A stretch of DNA of 64,000 nucleotides from Pseudoalteromonas sp. XMcav2-N. GTDB taxonomy: Bacteria > Pseudomonadota > Gammaproteobacteria > Enterobacterales > Alteromonadaceae. Under the pieces are notes generated by a model. The model made no database searches and was not told the origin of the DNA. It saw only the letters and a program-made list of their open reading frames with translations. Below are positions 8,726 to 17,720 of this stretch, piece after piece (position 1 is the stretch's first letter; the number at the start of each line of letters is the position of its first letter). The stretch is from NCBI RefSeq assembly GCF_024124545.1, contig NZ_JAMXSF010000002.1, positions 248,001-312,000 on the forward strand, given 5' to 3'. A program made the translations under genes and the position numbers.

Positions 8726-9130
8726 TTAAATAGCCACGCCCAGTGCTTCGGCCACTCGGGTCGCATATGGGCCTAACCAGCCCAGCACCGGGGTAAAACG
8801 CTCGACCAGCTTTTCACTATGGCTGGCAAAGCTCTCGGCCTCTTTGGCTATTTTTGCCGCGCGGGCCAGCGACTCCGCCACCTCAGCCTTATCGGGCTGC
8901 GCCTGTTCGATTTCTTCTTGTGCCTCTTCCAGCGCATTATTCAGTTTGCGTGGCTGCGCAATGCCAAGCTCACCCAGTGCAGCCTTGAGTTCACTCAGCG
9001 CTAGTTGAATATCCACCGCCTGAGGCTCAGGCATAGTGATTTTGGGGGCGGCCACAATCTGGTTATAGTCGCCTGTGCTTAACACCGCGCCACTGACATT
9101 GCCACCTACCTGTATTGTCCTGTCTGTCAT
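8726..9130 (-). CDS. Small companion of the STAND NTPase, with shared N-terminal motif
   Basis: 134 residues, family not recognised. The first 25 residues (TIQVGGNVSGAVLSTGDYN) align with the N-terminus of the adjacent NTPase (SISVQGSANQSIIISGDHNQ): both show beta-strand-like G-N/Q repeats ending in GDxNQ. The middle is a charged, probably helical segment (LNNALEEAQEEIEQAQPDKAEVAESLARAAKI style), and the C-terminus is mildly hydrophobic (FTPVLGWLGPYATRVAEALG). It begins 5 bp after the NTPase stop codon on the same strand, so it is co-transcribed. I infer that the shared motif lets the two proteins interact or respond to the same partner. Confidence 0.7.
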   Translation of the reverse strand: MTDRTIQVGGNVSGAVLSTGDYNQIVAAPKITMPEPQAVDIQLALSELKAALGELGIAQPRKLNNALEEAQEEIEQAQPDKAEVAESLARAAKIAKEAESFASHSEKLVERFTPVLGWLGPYATRVAEALGVAI

Positions 9131-9135
9131 GGGGA

Positions 9136-12100
9136 TTACTCCTGTTCTAATTCATTGAGTTTTTCGATAATTGGGTCTATAAGCTCACTATCCGGCTCCT
9201 GTTCTGCTTCCTTGCAATGGCGAAGGTAGTTACCCAGCAGCCCTCTAATCCACGCCTGATAAGTGTCAGGCCACTGTATAAAGTAGGGAGAAAATCGCTG
9301 TACAGCCTCATGTGAACTAGCCTCCGCAGCTTGGTGCTGATCCAATTCGCTTTGAAAGTTCGCAAGATTATTCAGTGATCTAACTAGGTGGGGTAAAAAG
9401 GCATCAGGGCAAGCCCGGGCCAGTATTCTGTAGTGTTCAACGGATTCCTGTACGGAAGTCAGACCGGCCTCTCGCTGGCCTTGCGCGCTTTGCAAGAGAG
9501 CAAGGGTATTCAATGACATAGCCAAATCAGGTAAAAAGCTATCGGGATCGGCCTCTGCCAGCTTTTTTCTTAGTTCAACGGCTTCCAGCGCGGAGGCCAG
9601 GGCAGCTTTGCGCTGGCCCAAATCGCTTTGGCGACCAGCAAGATTATTCAGTGACATGGCCAGATCAGGCAAAAAGGCATCGGGCCGGGCCTGGTTCTGC
9701 TGCCTTAAAAGCTCAACAGCTTCCAGTGAGGTAGTAAGGGCAGCTTCGTGCTGACCGAACTCATATTGTCTGTTGGCCAGACAATTCAGTGATATGGCTA
9801 GGTCAGGCAAAAAGGTATCGGGGCGGGTCTGCGCCAGTACTCTGTAGTGTTCAACGGATTCCAGCGCAGTGGTTAGGGCTGCTTCGCGCTGACCCAGCGT
9901 ACTTAAGAAGAGCGCGAGGTTATTCACTGATGCTGCCAGATCAGACCTAAAGACATCTGGACGGGCCTGAGTCAGTACCCTGTAGAGTTTAACAACTTCC
10001 TGCATCGAGGTCAGGGCGGCCTCGTGCTGACCCAACTCTCTTTGTTTGTTAGCAAGACCATTCAGTGACATAGCCAGATTGGGCAAAAAGGCACTGGGTG
10101 TGATCTGAGCCAACGTTCTGTAGTATTCAACAGCTTCCTCGACACTAGCCATACCCGGTTCACGCTGACTCTGCTCGGATTGCAAGAGTGTAAGGGTTTT
10201 CAGTGATGTGGTTAGGTCGGGCAGAAAAGTATCGGGATGGACCTGAGCCAACGTTTTATAGAGTTCGACGGCTTCCAACGCTGCTCCATAAGCGGCTTCG
10301 CGCTGGCCCAGCGTGCTTAGAAAGAGCGCAAGGTTATTCAGCGACGCAGCCAGATCGGGCAAAAAAACATCGGGGCAGGTCTGAACCAATACCCTGTAGT
10401 GTTCAATCGCTTCCTGTCCCGTTGTTAGAGCAGCTTCATGCTGGCCAAGTTCACTCTGCAAAACCGCAAGGGTATTCAGTGACGTGGCCAGATGGGACAA
10501 AAAGGTATCGGGACAGGAATCAGCAAGCTTTCTCCTTAGTTCAACGGCTTCCTGTGCGGAGAGCAGGCCAGCTTCGTAATGGTTCTGCTTACTTTGTTGT
10601 TTGGCAAGAGTATTCAAAGACATGGCTAGGTCGGGTAAAAAGGTCTCAGGGCGAACCTGAGCCAGTACTCTGTACTGTTCAACGACTTCCAGTGCGGAGA
10701 GCAGACTAGCTTCTTGCAGGTCCAGTTTGCTTTGTTGTTTGGCAAGAGTACGCAGAGACATGGCCAGGTCAGGTAAAAAGGTTTCAGGGTGAGCCTGAGT
10801 CAGAGCTCTGTACTGTTCGACAGCTTCAAGCGCTGCTGTGTGGGCGGCTTCATGCTGGCCCAGTGCACTCTGGCGAGAGGCAAGGTTATTCAGTGACGCC
10901 GCTAGGCCGGGTAAAAAGGTATCTGGTCTAGCCTGAGCTAGAGCGCTGTAGTGTTCAATAGCTTCCATTGCTGTGGTCAGGGCCGCTTCATCTTGGCCAA
11001 GTGCGCTCTGCAAGACAACAAGGGTATTCAATGACGTGGCCAGATCGCACAAAAAGGAATCGGGATGAGCCTCAGCCAGCTTTCTTGCAAGTTCAACGGC
11101 TTCAAGCGCAGAGACCAGGCCAGCTTCGTGTTGGTTCAATTTGCCTTGTTGTTTAGCAAGAGTATTCAGAGACATGGCCAAGTAGCGTAAAAAGGTCTCA
11201 GGATTAGCCTGAGCCAGTGTTCTGTACTGTTCAACAGATAACAGCGCTGCTGTGTGGGCGGCTTCATGTTGGCCCAACTCGCTTTGGAAGCCCGCAAGAT
11301 TATTCAGTGACATTGCCAGATCAGGTAAATAGATATCAGGGTAGTCCTGAAAGAGCTTTCTCCTAAGTTCAACAGCTTCAAGCGCTGCTGTGTGGGCGGC
11401 TTCATGCTGGCCCAGTGCACTTTGGCGAGAAGCGAGATTATTCAGTGACGTGGCCAGGCCGGATAAAAAGACTTCGGGGCGGGCCCGAGCCAGTACTCTT
11501 AAGTGCTCAACAGTTCCCACCGCAGTGATTAGGGCGCCTTCGAGTTGGCCCAAAGCGCTTTGGCGTAAAGAAAGCGTGTGCAGTGTCGAGGCCAAAAGAG
11601 CTAATCTATCTTCACTGGGCTGCTCAACCTGACTCAGGCTTTGCTGATATAAAATTGTTGCCAATTTACAGGCTATTTCGGCCAGTGCAACAGAGCTAAG
11701 TGGCATAGCATCATTGAGTAATGCTAACAGAGCAGGATTATGCTGATTATCTTCAACCAGCTGGTCTGCCCACTTTAACAACTGAGCCTGCTGAGCGGTT
11801 GTTTGGCTAACCGGGCAGGCAAAGTCCTGCAACAGGCGAACCAGCGTGGCGGCGGCCAGCTCCTGACCGTATTCAAGTGTTCTAGCCAGGATGTCAGGCG
11901 CTTTTAAGCTTCGTTCCCTGTCACTTTGTAAAAGCTGTATGCACATGGCCTCGGCGATGAGATCGGGCTGAGTGGTCGACAGTCTGGCTGTTTCATCTCC
12001 ATCTTCCGCTGGCGGAAACGCCTGCTGCAGCGCCAGTAAATCTTTATCCAGGCTTGGACTGTGCCAGCCCATGGCGATCAGCTCAGTGCTGAGCGTCTGG

Positions 12101-13128
12101 CGCATATCGGCAATACGGAGCCCGCCACACAGTAAATGAAAGCACAGGCAATGGGCCAGCTTAGTCGCATCGCCCCCTTCGCCAAAACACTTGTAAAAGC
12201 GGTCGATTTCTCGCTGCGCCAGTTTTTCAGCCGCAGCCAGATAATGTAATGACAAAGCCGCGCACGGCGACATGTCTCGGCAAAGAATACCGGCCATAAC
12301 CAGCGCCAGTGGATTACCAAATTGCGGGTCGGCCAGCGCAGTATCAAAGTCGGGTTGTTCACCAGCCTCGGGGATTGCACTCGCTTGTGGGTTCGGCACC
12401 AGCGCTTGCGCAGCATTCAGTGCAGCACACAATACCGCTCGCCGTATTGGGATATCACTCAGACCGGCCAGTACATAAGGCTCGTACTGAGTAAACAAAT
12501 CAAGCCGCGCCTGGTCACTGCCTAACGCTGAGCCAGCTAACGTACGCCACCAGCCAGCCTCTTTACTGGCTTCGCGCTCCAGCAGCAAGATGCGCACCCG
12601 GATACCGTCGGCAAGGTCGTCGAGCTGAGAGAGGGCATCCAGCCATTGCGCTAGTGCCTGCGCATTAGCCCCGGCGTAATCAACCACCAGCAACAAAGAG
12701 TGAGACCAGTTTGCCTGGGCAAATTTAAAGGCACGTGCCAACTCTGCTAAGTCATCGCTACGTACAAAGCCAGCCGCCCAGCCCGCTTGCTGCTCTGCCT
12801 GCTCGCACAGCTCAATGGCCAGGCGCGTTTTGCCACTGCCTGCGGAGGCGGTGATGGCAAAGACGGAAATATCCCTGTTGTCACTTAGCCATTCATGGAG
12901 CATCGAAAGCTCGCGCTCTCGGCCCTGTAAGCTCACTGCTTTGTTGTGCGCGCTGAGAATATCCAGCACACTAGCTGGAGTTTGCCGGCCCCGACGGAGC
13001 CGGGCAGGGGCATGATAGCGCACCAGCGGAATGCGGAATTCCACAGACCCACCAACCTGATTATGATCGCCGCTAATAATAATGCTCTGATTGGCACTGC
13101 CCTGAACCGAAATGCTGCGCTCAGCCAT
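9136..13128 (-). CDS. STAND-type P-loop NTPase with 16 TPR-like repeats
   Basis: 1330 residues from the ATG at 13128, chosen because it follows GGGAGAATAGGT and starts MAERSISVQGS; the open frame runs 47 codons further. Order: GDxNQ motif (about 20-24), NTPase with Walker A ASAGSGKT (94-101) and Walker B LLLVVDYA (145-152), a helical region, then sixteen 46-residue repeats (about 546-1281; DNA 9286-11493, 138 bp each) of pattern PDTFLPDLAxSLNNLAxxQSxLGQHEAALTxALEAVEHYRxLAQ, which resemble kinesin-light-chain TPRs. STAND NTPases with TPRs act as ligand-triggered switches, often in anti-phage or cell-death systems. No nuclease or other toxic domain is visible in this chain. Confidence 0.85.
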   Translation of the reverse strand: MAERSISVQGSANQSIIISGDHNQVGGSVEFRIPLVRYHAPARLRRGRQTPASVLDILSAHNKAVSLQGRERELSMLHEWLSDNRDISVFAITASAGSGKTRLAIELCEQAEQQAGWAAGFVRSDDLAELARAFKFAQANWSHSLLLVVDYAGANAQALAQWLDALSQLDDLADGIRVRILLLEREASKEAGWWRTLAGSALGSDQARLDLFTQYEPYVLAGLSDIPIRRAVLCAALNAAQALVPNPQASAIPEAGEQPDFDTALADPQFGNPLALVMAGILCRDMSPCAALSLHYLAAAEKLAQREIDRFYKCFGEGGDATKLAHCLCFHLLCGGLRIADMRQTLSTELIAMGWHSPSLDKDLLALQQAFPPAEDGDETARLSTTQPDLIAEAMCIQLLQSDRERSLKAPDILARTLEYGQELAAATLVRLLQDFACPVSQTTAQQAQLLKWADQLVEDNQHNPALLALLNDAMPLSSVALAEIACKLATILYQQSLSQVEQPSEDRLALLASTLHTLSLRQSALGQLEGALITAVGTVEHLRVLARARPEVFLSGLATSLNNLASRQSALGQHEAAHTAALEAVELRRKLFQDYPDIYLPDLAMSLNNLAGFQSELGQHEAAHTAALLSVEQYRTLAQANPETFLRYLAMSLNTLAKQQGKLNQHEAGLVSALEAVELARKLAEAHPDSFLCDLATSLNTLVVLQSALGQDEAALTTAMEAIEHYSALAQARPDTFLPGLAASLNNLASRQSALGQHEAAHTAALEAVEQYRALTQAHPETFLPDLAMSLRTLAKQQSKLDLQEASLLSALEVVEQYRVLAQVRPETFLPDLAMSLNTLAKQQSKQNHYEAGLLSAQEAVELRRKLADSCPDTFLSHLATSLNTLAVLQSELGQHEAALTTGQEAIEHYRVLVQTCPDVFLPDLAASLNNLALFLSTLGQREAAYGAALEAVELYKTLAQVHPDTFLPDLTTSLKTLTLLQSEQSQREPGMASVEEAVEYYRTLAQITPSAFLPNLAMSLNGLANKQRELGQHEAALTSMQEVVKLYRVLTQARPDVFRSDLAASVNNLALFLSTLGQREAALTTALESVEHYRVLAQTRPDTFLPDLAISLNCLANRQYEFGQHEAALTTSLEAVELLRQQNQARPDAFLPDLAMSLNNLAGRQSDLGQRKAALASALEAVELRKKLAEADPDSFLPDLAMSLNTLALLQSAQGQREAGLTSVQESVEHYRILARACPDAFLPHLVRSLNNLANFQSELDQHQAAEASSHEAVQRFSPYFIQWPDTYQAWIRGLLGNYLRHCKEAEQEPDSELIDPIIEKLNELEQE

Positions 13129-13286
13129 ACCTATTCTCCCTGGTTTGTGCTTATTTTTTATCCTAATGCAGGAGTGCAGGTCAGGCAAGGGAGAATTATT
13201 ACCCAGCTCTGTAAGCTCGTGTAACTGGCACACCACAAATTGTGTTCCATACTTGCTCTCGGAAACCAAAATCCGGGAGGATAATT

Positions 13287-14534
13287 ATGTTGGACTCAAC
13301 CCCACAGACCACTAAACAAGACACCACCTTTGTACAAAGTTATGGCATACATACGGGCTTTATACCCCGCTCACAACTGATAAAGAAAAACTGGATGCTG
13401 GCAGGCGATGATTATGCCAAGTTGCAGGGACACTGGCACGATAATGCGCTCACCGCCATTTATGGCAACTATTTTGTGGTAGAAAAAATTAACGGCGTTG
13501 AGGTCAGCGATGCCCAGGCGCAGGCTACCCTTGAGGAGTTGAGCCGGGTAACGCTGGCGCAGCAATTTGGCCCGCAGTACAGCAATAACATCAGCTTTTT
13601 TGCCTCCGACCGCAGTGTCGGCTGGGAATACCCCATACTCACCCCAGCGCAGGCCAAAGAAATCAGCACCAGTCTGGATGTGATAGCCTACAACAAGGTA
13701 CTGCGCTATGCGTTTGCCTCAGCCTATGCGTACGGTCTGGAGCCCGGTGGCACCTTTGCTTATAATGATGATCCACTTTACCAGAAGTTAATGCTTACAA
13801 ATGGTAAGCTCGAGATCATAGATACATTACTGAATGTAGACGGTGTCTATGCCTTTGCCGTTAAAGTACCCGGCATTGCTTCTGAGGGCCTGGAAGAAGA
13901 AGTGATCATTGCCTACAAGGGCACCAACCCGTTTAATACCGGCGACCTGTACGAAGACTTTAAACTGTTTTTTGCCAACCTGGCCGAAACCGATATCGCC
14001 TGGCAACGCACCGCGTATGAGTTTTGTCAGCGCATTTTGGATCAGTATCCACCCAATCAGGCATCTATTGCGCCCGGTTATCAGATACCCGAAGCGTCAA
14101 CCAGCCACAATGTAGTTTTAACTGGCCACAGCCTGGGCGGTTATACGGCAGTCGACTCAGGCGTACGCACCGGCATTCAAACCCGGGTTTTTGCCTCGCC
14201 CGGTACTAAGATCATCGACACTTATGCCCGTTATTTCGCCAACACCATGCGCCTGCGTAACGTGATCAACTTCCGCACTGACTATGATCCTATTTCCTCT
14301 TCGGCATTGCGCCATGATGAAAACGAAGTGGAATTCCCGGCTTTTCCGGGTAAAAACCTCTTTGTGAATCATTTGCTTGAAAATATGATCAAGGAACGCC
14401 TGATCCCGCTCTACCACAACTGGCAAGATCCAACAGCTCGCCCAAGCCAGCTATTCATCACCCCGGACGCCAGCACAGGCGCAGGCCTAAAATTCCGCAC
14501 AAATGTTTGGGGGTCCACTACAAAAGGCGATTAA
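13287..14534 (+). CDS. Class 3-type lipase/alpha-beta hydrolase
   Basis: 415 residues from the ATG at 13287, preceded by GGGAGG at a 6-base distance; an upstream ATG at 13242 lacks such a site. The nucleophile elbow TGHSLGGYTA (Ser282) is the class 3 lipase pattern. Before it, IIAYKGTNPF resembles the oxyanion strand of the family, and FRTDYDPIS afterwards is a likely acid-residue region. No signal peptide is visible, so it may act in the cytoplasm. It is divergent from the STAND NTPase operon across 158 bp and lies inside the same Hsp20-flanked segment, so it may be its effector (inference). Confidence 0.8.
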   Translation: MLDSTPQTTKQDTTFVQSYGIHTGFIPRSQLIKKNWMLAGDDYAKLQGHWHDNALTAIYGNYFVVEKINGVEVSDAQAQATLEELSRVTLAQQFGPQYSNNISFFASDRSVGWEYPILTPAQAKEISTSLDVIAYNKVLRYAFASAYAYGLEPGGTFAYNDDPLYQKLMLTNGKLEIIDTLLNVDGVYAFAVKVPGIASEGLEEEVIIAYKGTNPFNTGDLYEDFKLFFANLAETDIAWQRTAYEFCQRILDQYPPNQASIAPGYQIPEASTSHNVVLTGHSLGGYTAVDSGVRTGIQTRVFASPGTKIIDTYARYFANTMRLRNVINFRTDYDPISSSALRHDENEVEFPAFPGKNLFVNHLLENMIKERLIPLYHNWQDPTARPSQLFITPDASTGAGLKFRTNVWGSTTKGD

Positions 14535-14744
14535 GTATCACCTTTTGTCAGTGGACGCGAGCCCTGGATGGACGACGAAAGACCGACGATTAAGTATCGT
14601 CGCAGCTTGAGGAGATGAGCGCATGGATGCGCGATGGACGCAACTACACGGACGTACTTTACTCATAGCCTACCCTAAACCAACGATTAAGTATCGTCGC
14701 AGGCTCGGCGCCCCCGCATGAGAATAATACCGAGTAGCCTTTAA
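14535..14744. repeat. Intergenic stretch with GATTAAGTATC repeats
   Basis: No gene. The element CGATTAAGTATCG is seen at about 14584-14602 and 14683-14702, both followed by TCGCAG, with a partial copy at about 14526-14538 just before the lipase stop. The core ACGAT...ATCGT is an inverted repeat. Purpose unknown. Confidence 0.6.
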
Positions 14745-15063
14745 GAAGTTCCCGCATCAAGCGCGGGATGACTGGTTGTGTTTGCTAGTTTGTGCATTAC
14801 TTGCTTAATCCCGCTCGTTTGCTAAATGGCAACTATGTCTTTAGTTAGACTTTATTAAACCTTTGGCAAATTCATATTTTCACTCCACTTCACCCATCAC
14901 ATCCGTCATCCCGGCCTCTCCTCTGTCATCCCGGCCTTGAGCCGGGAACCACCAACAGCAAAACGGTGGCTGACCTGAGCAAAAGTCCAAAGCAAACAAT
15001 CAAAAATAAAAGCTATTAAAATCAAGCGCATAAAAAATATTCAAACTTTTTTCAAAAAACTTG

Positions 15064-15092
15064 CTTGAAAAGCATTGGCCCCGGCCATAGAT
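15064..15092 (+). promoter_or_regulatory. Sigma-32-like heat-shock promoter of hsp20 copy 2
   Basis: CTTGAAA at 15064-15070 and CCCCGGCCATAGAT downstream, identical to the promoter of copy 1. Confidence 0.65.
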
Positions 15093-15220
15093 AGATTTGT
15101 GAGGACGCCGGAAGGGTCCCAGACCAAACTAAGACTTTGTTTTAAAAGTTTTTATTTAAGTAATGTTAGAGTTAAAAACCCGCTATTTACTGGTTTATTG
15201 CAAAGAGTAAATGGCTTAAT

Positions 15221-15238
15221 TATCGCTTTATGAGGATA
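15221..15238 (+). promoter_or_regulatory. ROSE-type RNA thermometer hairpin before hsp20 copy 2
   Basis: Same 18 nt as at 8163-8180, with UCGCU facing the AGGA ribosome-binding site, five bases before the ATG at 15244. Confidence 0.65.
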
Positions 15239-15243
15239 CGATT

Positions 15244-15690
15244 ATGCGTACAGTAGATTTATCACCCCTTTACCGTTCATTCATTGGTTTCGATCACCTT
15301 GCATCTATGATGGATGCGGCGCAGCGTAGCAGCGAGAAGCAACCCAGCTATCCGCCTTACAACATCGAAGCTTTAGCTGAAGACAAGTACCAAATTACCA
15401 TGGCGGTGGCCGGCTTTACGGAGCAGGAGTTATCGCTTGAGTCGGAAAATAACACGCTGACCGTTAAAGGCGAAAAGCAAAACAAAGAAGACAAAACCGA
15501 CCGTAAATTTATTCATCAGGGCATTGCCGAGCGTAACTTTGAGCGCAAATTCCAGCTGGGCGATCACGTAAAAGTGATTGGCGCAGAGCTTGAGAACGGC
15601 TTGTTATTGATTGACCTGGAGCGCGAAGTACCGGAAGCGTTAAAGCCAAGAAAAATTGAAATTGGCACCGGTAAGCTTATAGAAGGTTAA
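15244..15690 (+). CDS. Small heat-shock protein Hsp20 (IbpA-like), copy 2
   Basis: 148 residues, nearly identical to the protein at 8186-8635. The alpha-crystallin domain, N-terminal arm and RKIEI tail motif are all intact. The C-terminus ends KLIEG instead of KLLESK, and one Asn is Asp. Several synonymous changes toward the 3' end show the copies are not freshly duplicated or have been only partly homogenised by gene conversion. Its own promoter, leader and terminator are present, so both copies should be expressed on heat shock. Confidence 0.95.
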   Translation: MRTVDLSPLYRSFIGFDHLASMMDAAQRSSEKQPSYPPYNIEALAEDKYQITMAVAGFTEQELSLESENNTLTVKGEKQNKEDKTDRKFIHQGIAERNFERKFQLGDHVKVIGAELENGLLLIDLEREVPEALKPRKIEIGTGKLIEG

Positions 15691-15752
15691 CACCTTAAGA
15701 GTAGTAATTACTCGCTCCCTTTTCCTTGTATTACATTGTTGAATTCCCACCA

Positions 15753-15776
15753 GCCGCCCGAAAGGGCGGCTTTTTT
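15753..15776 (+). terminator. Rho-independent terminator of hsp20 copy 2
   Basis: GCCGCCC-GAAA-GGGCGGC stem followed by six T, identical to that of copy 1. Confidence 0.92.
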
Positions 15777-15995
15777 GTGTCTGCCAATTACGCGACACTT
15801 CGAGTATAACTTCCTATAAATACGGTAAATTCATACTATTAAACGCATGCCACGGCGCCTTTTCGCTGCTATTTTGATGTAGAACATGGTCAGCGAAGAT
15901 CCACAGAACTTAGATTGATTTTTGCATAGGGAGTTGTGATGCTGGCGACCACTAAGGTAAAGCTGTAAGCCATTGAGCGTGAGGAAGGAGGTGCA

Positions 15996-17720
15996 ATGCT
16001 CAACCTAAGTTTTATCCATCTGTCGGCTTTTTATGAGCTCACTGCGCTGGTGGTATTGGCCGCCGCACTGGGGTTTATTGGCGTGTTACTTCGCCAGCCC
16101 ATGATTGTGAGCTTTATTGCCGTGGGGGTGGTTGCCGGGCCTTCGGCTTTAAACATAGTTCAGTCTCATGAGCACATTGAACTACTGGCCGAACTGGGCA
16201 TCGCAGTATTGTTATTCCTGGTGGGCCTTAAGCTTGACCTGAAACTCATTCGTACACTTGGGCCGGTGGCACTGGCTACCGGACTGGGGCAGGTTGCATT
16301 TACCTCCGCCATTGGCTTTTTACTCGGCAAAATGTTGGGGCTGGATACCGTTACCTCCTTGTATGTTGCCGTTGCGCTGACCTTTTCCAGTACCATTATT
16401 ATCGTCAAACTGCTGTCGGATAAACGCGAAGTAGACTCCCTCCATGGGCGTATCGCGGTGGGCTTTTTGATAGTCCAGGACTTAGTGGTGGTGCTGGCGA
16501 TGATGGTGCTCTCAGCCCTGGGCATAGGCGCACAGTCGGGTGGCACACACTCAGCGCTGGCGCAAATAGGCAGCGTAATGCTGTATGGATTGATCATGCT
16601 TGCGTTTGTGCTGGTGTTTATCCGTTATATGGCCACCCCACTGGTCAGCCGCATCGCCCGCTCTAAGGAGTTATTGATCACCTTTGCCATCGGCTGGGCG
16701 ACGTTACTGGCGGCAATTGGCAGCCAGCTCGGCTTTAGTAAAGAACTGGGCGGCTTGCTGGCGGGAATATCTTTGGCATCTACCCCATTCAGAGAGGCCA
16801 TTGTTGCGCGCCTGGCCTCGCTGCGCGACTTTCTTCTGCTGTTTTTCTTTATTGCCCTTGGGACCCAACTGGACCTGAGCCTGCTTGGCGCTCAGGTGTT
16901 CCCGGCGCTGATATTGTCGCTGTTTGTACTCATTGGTAACCCTATCATTGTGATGGTGATCATGGGGCTGATGGGCTATCGCAAACGCACCGGCTTTCTG
17001 GCCGGGTTAACCGTAGCGCAGATCAGTGAATTTTCACTTATCTTTATGGCCATGGGACTCACGCTTGGCCATGTGTCGGCCGATTCTCTGGGGCTGGTCA
17101 CACTGGTGGGGCTTATTACCATTGCCATGTCGGTGTATATGATCACTTACTCCCATGGACTGTATAACAAGCTGGAGCGCTGGCTGGGCGTGTTTGAGCG
17201 CAAAAAACCATTCCGAGAAGAAGCGCTCGAAAGCCAGCCATCATCAGAGCAAGTCTATGATGTGATCCTGTTTGGGCTTGGCCGCTACGGTAAGGCACTG
17301 GCCCACTACCTGCAAAAAGAAGGCTTCAAGTTGCTGGCTGTAGACTTTAACCCCGACGAAGTCAGGCGCTGGCGTAACGACGGCCACCTGGTGATGTATG
17401 GCGATGCCAGCGATCCGGCGTTTGTGAACGACCTGCCGCTGCAGGGCGTTAAGTGGGTGGTGTCGGCTATGCCACAGCATGATTTGGGCGTAACCCATGA
17501 AGATCCGCGCCTGGCACTGATAGACGGCCTGAAACAACAACACTATAGCGGCGGCATTGCCATTTCTACCCAGCACCAGCACGACCAGCCACTGCTGGAA
17601 GAAAAAGGCGCTACACTGGTACTGATGCCATTTCATGACGCCGCCGAGCGGGCGGTAGAGCGTGTTAAGGCGGCAACACCAGCCAGCGCCCAGTTAGAGG
17701 TAAATAATGAGACGATTTAA
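15996..17720 (+). CDS. Kef/YbaL-type cation:proton antiporter with TrkA-N domain
   Basis: 574 residues. About 380 N-terminal residues form the multi-pass CPA2 antiporter domain (LAELGIAVLLFLVGLKLDLKL, GFSKELGGLLAGISLAS). The C-terminal half has a Rossmann RCK/TrkA-N domain with VILFGLGRYGKAL at about residue 425, which binds a nucleotide and gates transport. The role is probably K+ or Na+/H+ exchange at the inner membrane. GGAGG precedes the ATG. A possible 9-codon leader frame (15939-15968, after GGGAG) lies upstream. The stop overlaps the start of the next gene by 14 bp, so expression is coupled to the Usp protein. Confidence 0.9.
   Translation: MLNLSFIHLSAFYELTALVVLAAALGFIGVLLRQPMIVSFIAVGVVAGPSALNIVQSHEHIELLAELGIAVLLFLVGLKLDLKLIRTLGPVALATGLGQVAFTSAIGFLLGKMLGLDTVTSLYVAVALTFSSTIIIVKLLSDKREVDSLHGRIAVGFLIVQDLVVVLAMMVLSALGIGAQSGGTHSALAQIGSVMLYGLIMLAFVLVFIRYMATPLVSRIARSKELLITFAIGWATLLAAIGSQLGFSKELGGLLAGISLASTPFREAIVARLASLRDFLLLFFFIALGTQLDLSLLGAQVFPALILSLFVLIGNPIIVMVIMGLMGYRKRTGFLAGLTVAQISEFSLIFMAMGLTLGHVSADSLGLVTLVGLITIAMSVYMITYSHGLYNKLERWLGVFERKKPFREEALESQPSSEQVYDVILFGLGRYGKALAHYLQKEGFKLLAVDFNPDEVRRWRNDGHLVMYGDASDPAFVNDLPLQGVKWVVSAMPQHDLGVTHEDPRLALIDGLKQQHYSGGIAISTQHQHDQPLLEEKGATLVLMPFHDAAERAVERVKAATPASAQLEVNNETI

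Larger units (their letters stand above)
14745..15776 (+). repeat. hsp20: Long direct repeat, copy 2 (hsp20 locus)
   Basis: Second copy of the block described at 7505-8706. It has the REP-like hairpin (14751-14767), the common intergenic segment from 14807, the hairpin CCCGGC/GCCGGG (14930-14946), the promoter, leader, hsp20 and terminator. It lacks the 20-bp units and the internal duplication of copy 1. Confidence 0.9.

Noticed and set aside
10203..10709. 168-codon plus-strand frame
   Set aside because: Antisense shadow of the repeated TPR coding sequence; its internal repetition mirrors the 138-bp repeats.
15800..15830. loxP/FRT-like sequence (TATAACTTCCTATAAAT)
   Set aside because: Only one arm-like stretch, no inverted partner and no cognate recombinase; chance resemblance.
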